DNA of 64,000 nt, taken from positions 1,193,001 to 1,257,000 of the forward strand of contig NZ_CP160797.1 of NCBI RefSeq assembly GCF_040784915.1, read 5' to 3'. This stretch comes from Bacillus vallismortis (GTDB lineage: Bacteria; Bacillota; Bacilli; Bacillales; Bacillaceae). A program made the position numbers and the translations under genes. Positions within the stretch are counted from its first letter, which is position 1. Each line of letters begins with the position of its first letter. This document shows, in pieces, positions 56,751 through 64,000 of this stretch. The notes beneath the pieces were generated by a model that was not told where the DNA came from, ran no database searches, and saw only the letters and a list, made by a program, of their open reading frames with translations.

Positions 56751-59700
56751 AAACACCAGTATTTCAAGCATATTAGTAATCGGCTCTGGCCCGATCATCA
56801 TTGGGCAGGCAGCGGAATTTGATTATTCAGGCACTCAAGGGTGCATCGCGCTGAAGGAGGAAGGCTATCGGGTGATCCTCGTCAACAATAATCCGGCGAC
56901 CATTATGACCGATGATGCCTTCGCTGATGACATTTATTTTGAGCCGCTGACAGCAGAAAGCCTGACAAATATCATTAAGAAAGAACAGCCTGATGGGCTT
57001 CTTGCCAATTTAGGCGGGCAGACCGCGTTGAATTTAGCGGTGGAGCTTGAAGAAACGGGTGTTTTAAAAGAGCACGGCGTCAAACTGCTCGGCACATCCG
57101 TTGAAACCATACAAAAAGGTGAAGACCGGGAAAAATTCCGTTCGTTAATGAATGAATTGAACCAGCCCGTGCCGGATAGTGAAATTGTAGATAACGAGGC
57201 GGACGCCCTCCGTTTTGCGGAATCCATCGGTTTTCCTGTCATTATCAGACCTGCTTACACATTAGGCGGAAAGGGCGGAGGCATCGCCCCTAATAAAGAA
57301 GCCTTTACAGCCATGATTAAACAGGCGCTGTTAGCAAGCCCGATCAATCAATGCCTTGTGGAAAAAAGCATAGCCGGATTTAAAGAAATCGAATATGAAG
57401 TCATGCGTGACCGCAATAACACATGCATTACCGTGTGTAATATGGAAAACATCGATCCGGTCGGTGTGCATACAGGGGACTCCATCGTTGTGGCGCCGTC
57501 ACAAACATTGACGGATGAAGACTATCAAATGCTGCGGACGGCAAGTCTGACGATCATCTCAGCGCTTGATGTCGTAGGCGGCTGCAACATTCAATTCGCG
57601 CTTGATCCATTCAGCAAGCAATATTACGTCATTGAAGTCAATCCGCGGGTAAGCCGGTCATCGGCTCTCGCGTCTAAAGCAACCGGTTATCCGATTGCCA
57701 AGATGGCTGCGAAACTGGCGGTCGGATATACCCTTGATGAGCTGAAAAACCCGCTCACAGGGTCAACTTACGCAAGCTTTGAACCGGCGCTTGACTATGT
57801 GATCGTCAAATTTCCGCGCTGGCCGTTTGATAAATTCAAAAACGCAGACCGCAAGCTTGGCACAAAAATGAAAGCCACCGGTGAAGTGATGGCGATTGAA
57901 CGGAATTTAGAAGCGGCGATACAAAAGGCAGCAGCTTCCCTTGAACTGAAAAACAGCGGTACGCATCTTCCAGAGCTCAGCGGCTTGTCGATTGAAGCGC
58001 TATGGGATTTGGCAGTCACTCCGGACGACCGCAGATTTTTCGTTGTCATGGAGCTGTTGAGCCGCAGCGTGACGATTGAAGACATTCATGCGAAAACAAA
58101 AATTGATCCGTTTTTCCTCCATACCTTTGACAACATCATCAAACTGGAAAACCGCTTGATGGAGGCGGGAAGCGATCTCTCTTTTGACTTATTGAAAAAA
58201 GCAAAGGAGAAGGGATTTTCAGACGCAACGATTGCCTCGCTGATCGGCAAAACAGAAGAAGAGGTACGCGCGCTTCGCAAGGAGATGGGCATTACACCTT
58301 CCTTCAAAATTGTCGATACATGCGCGGCTGAATTTGATGCGAAAACAAACTACTTTTACTCGACATATTTCGGAGAGACAGATGGTGACATCAGCCGAAA
58401 AGAGAAAAAACGCGCGCTGATTATCGGATCGGGACCGATTCGCATCGGCCAAGGAGTTGAATTCGATTACAGTGCCGTTCATGGCGTGCTGACACTGCAA
58501 GAGCTTGGGTTCGAAACCATCATGATTAACAACAACCCAGAAACGGTCAGCACAGATTATGAAATTGCGGACCGCCTGTATTTTGAACCGATGACTACGG
58601 AGCACATTTTAAACGTGGCGGAGCAGGAAAACATCGATTTTGCAATCGTGCAATTCGGCGGCCAAACCGCGATCAATGCTGCTGAAGCGCTCGAAAAAGC
58701 CGGCATTACCCTTCTCGGAACCTCGTTTGAAACGCTCGACGTGTTAGAGGATCGGGATCAATTTTATCAGCTTCTTGATGGGCTTGGCTTGAAGCACGCA
58801 AAGGGAGAAATCGCTTATACAAAAGAAGAGGCGGCTGAAAAAGCTGATGAGATCGGCTATCCGGTGTTAATCCGTCCGTCTTATGTCATCGGCGGAATGG
58901 GCATGATCATTGTTGACTCGCACGCTCAGCTTTCTCAGCTGCTGAACGGAGAGGACAGCATGCCGTACCCGATTTTAATTGATCAGTATGTGTCAGGTAA
59001 GGAAGTTGAAATTGATTTGATTTCCGACGGTGAAGAGGTTTTTATCCCGACATATACCGAGCATATTGAACGGGCAGGTGTCCATTCGGGAGACAGCTTT
59101 GCCATCCTTCCCGGACCGTCCATCACAAGCGGGCTGCAGCAAGACATAAAAGATGCCGCGCAAAAAATTGCCCGAAAGCTTTCATTTAAAGGCATCATGA
59201 ACATTCAATTTGTGATCGACAGTGGAAACATTCTCGTCCTTGAAGTGAATCCGAGAGCGAGCCGCACGGTTCCTGTCGTCAGCAAAGTAATGGGCGTTCC
59301 GATGATTCCGCTCGCCACACGGCTGCTGGCGGGGGCGTCTTTAAAAGATGTAAACCCGGCAGTTCAAAATCACCACGGCGTTGCTGTAAAGTTCCCGGTC
59401 TTTTCATCACATGCGATTCAAGATGTAGATGTCAAGCTTGGGCCGGAAATGAAATCAACGGGAGAAGGCATGTGTGTTGCATACGATGCCGACAGCGCCT
59501 TGAAAAAAATCTATACACGTGTCTGGAATCAAAAAGGAAGCATTTATTTCCAAAATGGGCCGGACGATATCAAGGAATTAGCGGAAAACGCCGGTTTTAC
59601 GGTACATGAAGGGACATTTGCCTCATGGATGGAGCTGGAAGGAAAAGCGATCCACATCAATTTGAGCGGCTCTGAAGAAGCGCGCAAAGAACGTTTAGAA

Positions 59701-59835
59701 GCCATGACGCACGGCATCACCGTCTTTACAGAAGAAGAAACCGTGCGGGCGTTTTTACAAAGCGGTTCAGGCCATCCGCAGCCTGTATCTCTCAAAGATC
59801 TCTATAAAAAGGAAGTGGCATCATGCACACAGTGA
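56743..59835 (+). CDS. carB: CarB, carbamoyl-phosphate synthase (arginine-specific), large chain
   Basis: 1030 residues with the internal duplication of CarB: two ATP-grasp halves, beginning [19 protein letters not shown] at about residue 12 and again [19 protein letters not shown] near residue 560. [20 protein letters not shown] and [18 protein letters not shown] are the paired ATP-site blocks. Lacks some of the C-terminal allosteric domain of the about 1070-residue enzymes (it is about 40 residues shorter), in line with the arginine-type enzymes of bacilli. Ends overlapping argF. Confidence 0.96.
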   Translation: MPKNTSISSILVIGSGPIIIGQAAEFDYSGTQGCIALKEEGYRVILVNNNPATIMTDDAFADDIYFEPLTAESLTNIIKKEQPDGLLANLGGQTALNLAVELEETGVLKEHGVKLLGTSVETIQKGEDREKFRSLMNELNQPVPDSEIVDNEADALRFAESIGFPVIIRPAYTLGGKGGGIAPNKEAFTAMIKQALLASPINQCLVEKSIAGFKEIEYEVMRDRNNTCITVCNMENIDPVGVHTGDSIVVAPSQTLTDEDYQMLRTASLTIISALDVVGGCNIQFALDPFSKQYYVIEVNPRVSRSSALASKATGYPIAKMAAKLAVGYTLDELKNPLTGSTYASFEPALDYVIVKFPRWPFDKFKNADRKLGTKMKATGEVMAIERNLEAAIQKAAASLELKNSGTHLPELSGLSIEALWDLAVTPDDRRFFVVMELLSRSVTIEDIHAKTKIDPFFLHTFDNIIKLENRLMEAGSDLSFDLLKKAKEKGFSDATIASLIGKTEEEVRALRKEMGITPSFKIVDTCAAEFDAKTNYFYSTYFGETDGDISRKEKKRALIIGSGPIRIGQGVEFDYSAVHGVLTLQELGFETIMINNNPETVSTDYEIADRLYFEPMTTEHILNVAEQENIDFAIVQFGGQTAINAAEALEKAGITLLGTSFETLDVLEDRDQFYQLLDGLGLKHAKGEIAYTKEEAAEKADEIGYPVLIRPSYVIGGMGMIIVDSHAQLSQLLNGEDSMPYPILIDQYVSGKEVEIDLISDGEEVFIPTYTEHIERAGVHSGDSFAILPGPSITSGLQQDIKDAAQKIARKLSFKGIMNIQFVIDSGNILVLEVNPRASRTVPVVSKVMGVPMIPLATRLLAGASLKDVNPAVQNHHGVAVKFPVFSSHAIQDVDVKLGPEMKSTGEGMCVAYDADSALKKIYTRVWNQKGSIYFQNGPDDIKELAENAGFTVHEGTFASWMELEGKAIHINLSGSEEARKERLEAMTHGITVFTEEETVRAFLQSGSGHPQPVSLKDLYKKEVASCTQ

Positions 59836-60782
59836 CGGAAACCAGTTTATACGGAAAAGATTTATTAACGTTACAGGATCTTAGTGAACAGGATATAAAC
59901 GCCTTGCTCGCAGAAGCCGGTGAACTGAAACAAAACAAAATTCAGCCTATTTTCCAAGGCAAAACCTTGGCAATGATTTTTGAAAAATCATCAACGCGGA
60001 CCCGTGTTTCATTTGAAGCAGGCATGGCGCAGCTGGGCGGGAGCGCTCTCTTCTTAAGCCAGAAAGATCTGCAGCTGGGGCGCGGTGAAACCGTCGCTGA
60101 TACGGCAAAAGTGCTGTCAGGCTATGTCGATGCCATTATGATCCGGACCTTTGAGCATGAGAAAGTGGAGGAGCTTGCCAAAGAAGCTGACATTCCGGTC
60201 ATCAACGGACTTACTGATAAATACCATCCATGCCAGGCGCTGGCGGATCTCTTGACGATTAAGGAAATGAAGGGGAAGCTTAAAGGCGTGAAAGTCGCGT
60301 ACATCGGTGACGGAAATAACGTGGCGCACTCATTAATGATCGGCTGCGCGAAAATGGGCTGTGATGTCTCGATCGCTTCGCCAAAGGGATACGAAGTGTT
60401 AGATGAAGCAGTTGAAGCGGCAAAAACATCTGCACGTCAATCGGGCGCTACTATCACACTTACAGCTGATCCGGTTGAAGCTGTAAAAGACGCGGATGTC
60501 ATTTATTCTGATGTGTTTACAAGCATGGGGCAGGAAGCGGAAGAACAAGAGCGTCTCGCTGTATTTGCGCCTTATCAGGTGAATGCGGCGCTGGTCAGCC
60601 AAGCCAAGCCTGATTATACTTTTTTACATTGCCTCCCTGCGCACCGTGAGGAGGAAGTGACAGCGGAGATTATTGACGGGCCGAATTCGGCGGTATTTCA
60701 GCAGGCGGAAAACCGTCTTCACGTGCAAAAAGCACTGCTGAAGGCCGTTTTATACAGAGGGGAATCATCGAAAAACTGCTGA
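59823..60782 (+). CDS. argF: ArgF, ornithine carbamoyltransferase
   Basis: 319 residues. Carbamoyl-phosphate motif [10 protein letters not shown] at about residue 57 and the ornithine-site HCLPAHR near residue 267 are complete, as is [11 protein letters not shown]. Joins ornithine and carbamoyl phosphate to give citrulline. Starts 13 bases inside carB (ATG 59823), so it is tightly coupled. Last gene of the arginine operon; ends at a terminator. Confidence 0.97.
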   Translation: MHTVTETSLYGKDLLTLQDLSEQDINALLAEAGELKQNKIQPIFQGKTLAMIFEKSSTRTRVSFEAGMAQLGGSALFLSQKDLQLGRGETVADTAKVLSGYVDAIMIRTFEHEKVEELAKEADIPVINGLTDKYHPCQALADLLTIKEMKGKLKGVKVAYIGDGNNVAHSLMIGCAKMGCDVSIASPKGYEVLDEAVEAAKTSARQSGATITLTADPVEAVKDADVIYSDVFTSMGQEAEEQERLAVFAPYQVNAALVSQAKPDYTFLHCLPAHREEEVTAEIIDGPNSAVFQQAENRLHVQKALLKAVLYRGESSKNC

Positions 60783-60798
60783 GCTCAGCAGTTTTTTT
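60771..60798 (+). terminator. Terminator of the arg operon
   Basis: AAAAACTGCTGA and TCAGCAGTTTTT arms around a tiny loop, then T residues; it overlaps the argF stop codon. Confidence 0.88.
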
Positions 60799-60862
60799 GA
60801 TGGAAACATATTGACAGGCGAATAGGCGCATACTACAGCAAAAAGGAAAAGGAGGAAAAACA

Positions 60863-61042
60863 GTGGGTCAGCAGCATCAATTCCGTCCGGGACAGAAGGC
60901 GCCCAACAATGGCGTCTACGTTGAAATCGGCGAGACAGGTAGTATGGTTAAAAACCCGCAAAAGATCCATTTGTCAGCAGGGGATATGTTTCCTGAGACA
61001 TCAAATCACAACCGGCTGTGGACATACAAAAGAAAGCCGTGA
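60863..61042 (+). CDS. yjzC: YjzC, small conserved protein
   Basis: 59 residues, GTG start at 60863 with a ggaggaaaaa site. Polar and Gly/Pro-rich: GQQHQFRPGQKAPNNGVYVE, then GSMVKNPQKIHLSAGD and NRLWTYKRKP. This is the YjzC family of Bacillus, about 60 residues, with no known domain; the pattern of a beta hairpin ending in a Trp-Tyr-Lys tail suggests a small barrel. Too short for usual ORF lists. Function unknown. Confidence 0.78.
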   Translation: MGQQHQFRPGQKAPNNGVYVEIGETGSMVKNPQKIHLSAGDMFPETSNHNRLWTYKRKP

Positions 61043-61047
61043 TCAAG

Positions 61048-61083
61048 AAAAAACCCAAAACAATGAAATGTTTTGGGTTTTTG
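61048..61083. terminator. Bidirectional terminator between yjzC and yjzD
   Basis: AAAAAACCCAAAACA and TGTTTTGGGTTTTT arms with a loop of about six bases; long AT-rich stem between convergent genes. Confidence 0.88.
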
Positions 61084-61088
61084 GCGTT

Positions 61089-61274
61089 TTAATGCTGGCT
61101 TGCATTTTTGTTCATAGGCATGATTTCTGCTAAAACCATGATCAAGACATACAGTACTACAGCAATGACAGATGATGTTTTGAATTGATACGCAACGCTG
61201 TTCATGCTGGCAACCAAGTAGCATGCCATATGTGATAAAAGGAACGTCCAAATAAAGGCAATAATATATCGCAC
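61089..61274 (-). CDS. yjzD: YjzD, DUF2929 membrane protein
   Basis: 61 residues with two hydrophobic helices (YIIAFIWTFLLSHMACYLVAS and SSVIAVVLYVLIMVLAEIM) joined by a short polar turn. Matches DUF2929 small membrane proteins of unknown function. The ATG at 61274 has gaggtggaaac upstream; the longer frame to 61296 is rejected because it begins within that site. Confidence 0.82.
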   Translation of the reverse strand: MRYIIAFIWTFLLSHMACYLVASMNSVAYQFKTSSVIAVVLYVLIMVLAEIMPMNKNASQH

Positions 61275-61521
61275 GTTTCCACCTCGTCCTTCTCATTCTA
61301 TTCTAAAAGCTATCATACCATACAAAAAGCGAAGGGGGAATCCAATTTTAGAAGAAAAATGAGGTGACAAAAGAGTCTGATTCGATACACTTTAAATAAA
61401 ACAAAAAACATCGAATGGTATAATAGCCAAAACTCATAAAGGCTAGGACTTTACCTTATTCGTTTCTTTTCTTTTTACATAAGATAGCGTGAGATGAAGT
61501 GTGAAAGGAGGCGGGCAAGCG

Positions 61522-62256
61522 ATGGGAATAACGGAAAGGTACTTTCAATTGGGAACGGAGCAGAATGTGATTCATCTGCCCTATCGCCCAAACGGCTTTG
61601 GCATCTTTATCTTGGGGGACAGAACCCACTTTGTCGGAAATGATTCAAGCTTTTGGCTGCAGCATTACGGCAGAAATCAGCTTCTGAACATGCTAAGGAA
61701 TGAAGGATACACTCTTTTTAACAGCAATCTCTACGGAAGGCATTGGGGCGCGAAAAAAGCGGTCGCCTATGCCAAACAGCTGATACATTCCGTTCTGAAG
61801 CAGGAAATACTCAATCCGAAGATTCATATTTTAGCAGAAGGAATGGGTGCTCTCGTGGCCGATGAACTACTTCGTTTTTCCCCGGATCATATCCGTTCAG
61901 CCGCAATGTTGAATCCTTGTCTCGATCTTCAGGCTCATTATGAATCAGAGAAAGAAAATAAATTTTTCTATAAGCAATTTTTGAAAGAGGTATCGGAAAG
62001 CTGCGGAATAACTGAAAAAGAAGCGGAAGCGTTCCGTTACAAATCAATTGAAAGCTATCCGAGCGGCGTGCCGGTTCATATATGGCAGCGAATGACCGGA
62101 GCGCCCTATCCATACAGCGTACATGCGGAAGCATTCAAGGAACAACAGCAAAAGCGAGGTTCACCAGTCGACATGACATTTCACTTATTTGAGCATCCAA
62201 GCAGAATTTATGCATCAATCTGCAAATTCTTTCACAGTCATGAAAAAGAGTTATAG
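61522..62256 (+). CDS. yjaU: YjaU, alpha/beta-hydrolase-like protein
   Basis: 244 residues. [19 protein letters not shown], then [15 protein letters not shown], which looks like the alpha/beta-hydrolase elbow (GxGxG) without the nucleophilic Ser, and [11 protein letters not shown] near the end. Probably a degenerate or non-catalytic hydrolase-fold protein. The ATG at 61522 has aaaggagg ten bases upstream; the GTG at 61501 overlaps that site. Two genes upstream of the competence gene med. Function unknown. Confidence 0.72.
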   Translation: MGITERYFQLGTEQNVIHLPYRPNGFGIFILGDRTHFVGNDSSFWLQHYGRNQLLNMLRNEGYTLFNSNLYGRHWGAKKAVAYAKQLIHSVLKQEILNPKIHILAEGMGALVADELLRFSPDHIRSAAMLNPCLDLQAHYESEKENKFFYKQFLKEVSESCGITEKEAEAFRYKSIESYPSGVPVHIWQRMTGAPYPYSVHAEAFKEQQQKRGSPVDMTFHLFEHPSRIYASICKFFHSHEKEL

Positions 62257-62336
62257 AGAATACAATAACAACAGCCTTCTCTTTTGCGGAGGCTGTTTTG
62301 CTTTGGAAATGAAAAACCGGAAAGGCGGCAGATGCA

Positions 62337-62897
62337 ATGGAATCAACGCTGATTGTAGGTGCGGACGAATTTTTCGGCCTTTCATTATGCGAGCGAATGA
62401 TGGATGAAGGCATACATGTTGACGTTATTCTGGCGGAAACAGAAGATGAAAATAGACAAATGTACTTAGAAGAAAGACTCTTGTGGCTTGGGAGAAATGG
62501 ACTCTTTCGCCAGCTTGAACGCATTGGAGATCAAAAATATGATACAATTTGTATCCAGTTCGGCGGCTTTTTGCCTTTAGACCAATTTGATTCCCCCTAT
62601 ATATTAGTATATGAACAAGACCGAAAAGAATGGGAAAAACGTGAAAAGGCAGGCTCAGAAAAAGCGGTGATCCTGCCGAAAATGTATGGACCGTGGAAAG
62701 AAGAAACCGAAGAAGACGGCTGTTACACAGACGATGTGGCTGAGGAGCTGCTGAGGTTCCTGCTTGAACCAAGCCTCGAAAAAAGCAAAGATCAGATTTT
62801 CGATTTGCAAGTCACAGAAAAAACCACAAAAGAAGAAGCAAAAACAAAAATAATCGAGTGGAAAAGACAATTTTCATCAATTTTCGACAAATATTAA
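62337..62897 (+). CDS. yjaV: YjaV, Rossmann-like protein
   Basis: 186 residues. LIVGADEFFGLSLCERMMDEG resembles a Rossmann nucleotide-binding start (GxxxFxG), as in NAD-dependent epimerases, but the rest is acidic and helical with no catalytic Tyr-Lys pair that can be assigned. Ribosome site ggaaaggcgg. Located between yjaU and med. Function unknown; epimerase-like fold by resemblance only. Confidence 0.72.
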   Translation: MESTLIVGADEFFGLSLCERMMDEGIHVDVILAETEDENRQMYLEERLLWLGRNGLFRQLERIGDQKYDTICIQFGGFLPLDQFDSPYILVYEQDRKEWEKREKAGSEKAVILPKMYGPWKEETEEDGCYTDDVAEELLRFLLEPSLEKSKDQIFDLQVTEKTTKEEAKTKIIEWKRQFSSIFDKY

Positions 62898-62987
62898 GAA
62901 AAACCTTCCATGTTTCGAGTTTTCTAGATACAATAAACGTATAAAAATGATACATGTTATAGCTTGTCAAAAGGAGTTGAACATGAC

Positions 62988-63941
62988 TTGATCACAAGGC
63001 TTGTCATGATCTTTTCTGTCCTCCTTTTATTAAGCGGATGTGGACAAACTCCGTTTAAAGGAAAAATTGAGAAGGTCGGCATGCTCTTTCCTGATACGAT
63101 TAACGATCTCGTATGGGGCACAAAAGGGTATAAAGGATTACTGAATATACAATCAAAATACAATGTGGACGTCTACTATAAAGAAGGCGTAAAAACAGAT
63201 GAAGATATCATAAATGCGATTGAGGATTTTCATAAGCGGGGCGTCAATCTTCTCTATGGCCACGGGAGTGAATATGCAGAAGTGTTTAACTTGGTCAGCG
63301 AAGATTATCCGGATATGGAATTCGTCATTTCCAATGCGAAAGCGAAAGGCGATAATGTGACGAGTGTCCATTTCAGCGGCGAAGCAATGGGCTTTTTTGG
63401 AGGAATGACAGCTGCCCATATGTCGAAAACAAATCAGGTCGGCGTCATTGCTTCCTTTACGTGGCAGCCAGAGGTTGACGGTTTTATCAAAGGGGCCAAA
63501 TATGAAAATCCGGATATAGAAGTAAACACGAAATATACGGCTCATTGGGATGATGATACGACGGCAGTAAAGCTTTATCAAAAAATGAAGAACGAAGGCG
63601 CGGATGTTGTGTATCCCGCTGGAGACGGGTATAATGTTCCTGTCATTCAGCAAATCAAAAAAGACGGCCTCTATGCCATCGGCTACGTCACAGATCAATC
63701 AGAACTGGGTGAGAATACCGTATTAACCAGCACTGTGCAAAATGTGGACAAGGCCTATGAAATCATCGCTGAGCAATTCAACAAAGGCTCCCTTGAAGGC
63801 GGCGATCATTACTACGACCTGAAAACCGGAGTTGTTGAAATGGGAACATTCAGCCCGCTAGTCGATAAAGACTTTCAGCATAGAATCGCCAAGCTGATCA
63901 AAACGTACAACAAAACAGGCGAACTGCCAAAAAACGAGTAA
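62988..63941 (+). CDS. med: Med, positive regulator of comK (BMP-family lipoprotein)
   Basis: 317 residues. A lipoprotein signal (LVMIFSVLLLLSGCGQ, lipobox LSGC) precedes a basic-membrane-protein/PBP fold: FPDTINDLVWGTKGYKG, DEDIINAIEDFHKRGVNLLYG and VVYPAGDGYNVPVIQQIK. The TTG at 62988 after aaaaggagt is chosen, since the frame's earlier TTG at 62964 lies upstream of that site. In B. subtilis Med raises comK expression, favouring competence. Followed 14 bases later by comZ, its known operon partner and comG repressor. Confidence 0.95.
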   Translation: MITRLVMIFSVLLLLSGCGQTPFKGKIEKVGMLFPDTINDLVWGTKGYKGLLNIQSKYNVDVYYKEGVKTDEDIINAIEDFHKRGVNLLYGHGSEYAEVFNLVSEDYPDMEFVISNAKAKGDNVTSVHFSGEAMGFFGGMTAAHMSKTNQVGVIASFTWQPEVDGFIKGAKYENPDIEVNTKYTAHWDDDTTAVKLYQKMKNEGADVVYPAGDGYNVPVIQQIKKDGLYAIGYVTDQSELGENTVLTSTVQNVDKAYEIIAEQFNKGSLEGGDHYYDLKTGVVEMGTFSPLVDKDFQHRIAKLIKTYNKTGELPKNE

Positions 63942-63955
63942 TGGAGTGACGTCAT

Positions 63956-64000
63956 ATGCAGCATGAAAAATCACTGGAGTTCTTGCAAATTGCCATGAAA
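63956..64000 (+). CDS. comZ: ComZ, competence gene regulator (3' end beyond window)
   Basis: Only the first 15 codons are present (MQHEKSLEFLQIAMK), matching the start of ComZ, a 63-residue leucine-zipper protein that reduces comG transcription. Ribosome site ggagtgac. Downstream of med in the same transcript, as known in B. subtilis. Cut by the window end. Confidence 0.9.
   Translation, partial: MQHEKSLEFLQIAMK

Noticed and set aside
57795..58605. Antisense frames across carB
   Set aside because: Opposite-strand shadows of a long conserved gene; their proteins resemble no family.

Overview
The window is chromosomal DNA from a member of the Bacillus subtilis species complex. Gene content, order and protein sequences follow the B. 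subtilis 168 stretch from sbcD through gerP, wprA, asnO, iolX, the yis/yit genes, nprB and the arginine operon to med-comZ. Proteins remembered from strain 168 (for example WprA and Med) look several percent different, so a close relative rather than 168 itself is likely; the species cannot be fixed by eye. No rRNA, tRNA, insertion sequence, prophage or CRISPR array was seen.

Layout. 1-4.9 kb: DNA-end processing (sbcD, cut by the window edge, sbcC, and a small HNH protein). 4.9-8.5 kb (minus): the gerPABCDEF spore-germinant permeability operon with a SigmaK-like promoter, the Spo0A-P phosphatase yisI, and the CotH-like yisJ. 8.6-15.5 kb: yisK, yisL, cell-wall protease wprA, yisN and sporulation asparagine synthetase asnO. 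15.6-26.2 kb: an AT-rich DinB gene (yizA), farnesyl-diphosphate phosphatase yisP, MATE pump yisQ, AraC regulator yisR, the degA/iolQ repressor with its target iolX (two visible operators), and yisT-yisY. 26.2-33.6 kb: a sulfur region in which sulfate activation and reduction genes (yitB-yitA-yisZ) diverge from the sulfolactate genes yitC-yitD, followed by yitE, yitF and yitG. 33.7-38.8 kb: two acetyltransferases, yitJ under a SAM-I riboswitch, yitK and yitL.

38.8-44.0 kb is the most interesting accessory region. It holds an SdpABC-type peptide-toxin operon (yitP-yitO-yitM), a divergent operon of a PadR regulator and two small membrane proteins, and the secreted protease nprB. The published YIT biofilm toxin of B. 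subtilis belongs to this locus, so the system is known. The PadR gene with an apparently leaderless mRNA, and the absence of any cysteine in the toxin precursor, are less obvious.

44.0-51.2 kb: yitS, yitT, proteinase inhibitor ipi (with an in-frame lipoprotein leader), two tiny genes, yitU, yitV, yitW, a Pmp3-like mini membrane protein, yitY and yitZ. 51.3-60.8 kb: argC-argJ-argB-argD-carA-carB-argF, making ornithine, carbamoyl phosphate and citrulline, with AhrC-type operator sequences before argC and carA. 60.8-64.0 kb: yjzC, yjzD, yjaU, yjaV, the competence regulator med, and the first codons of comZ.
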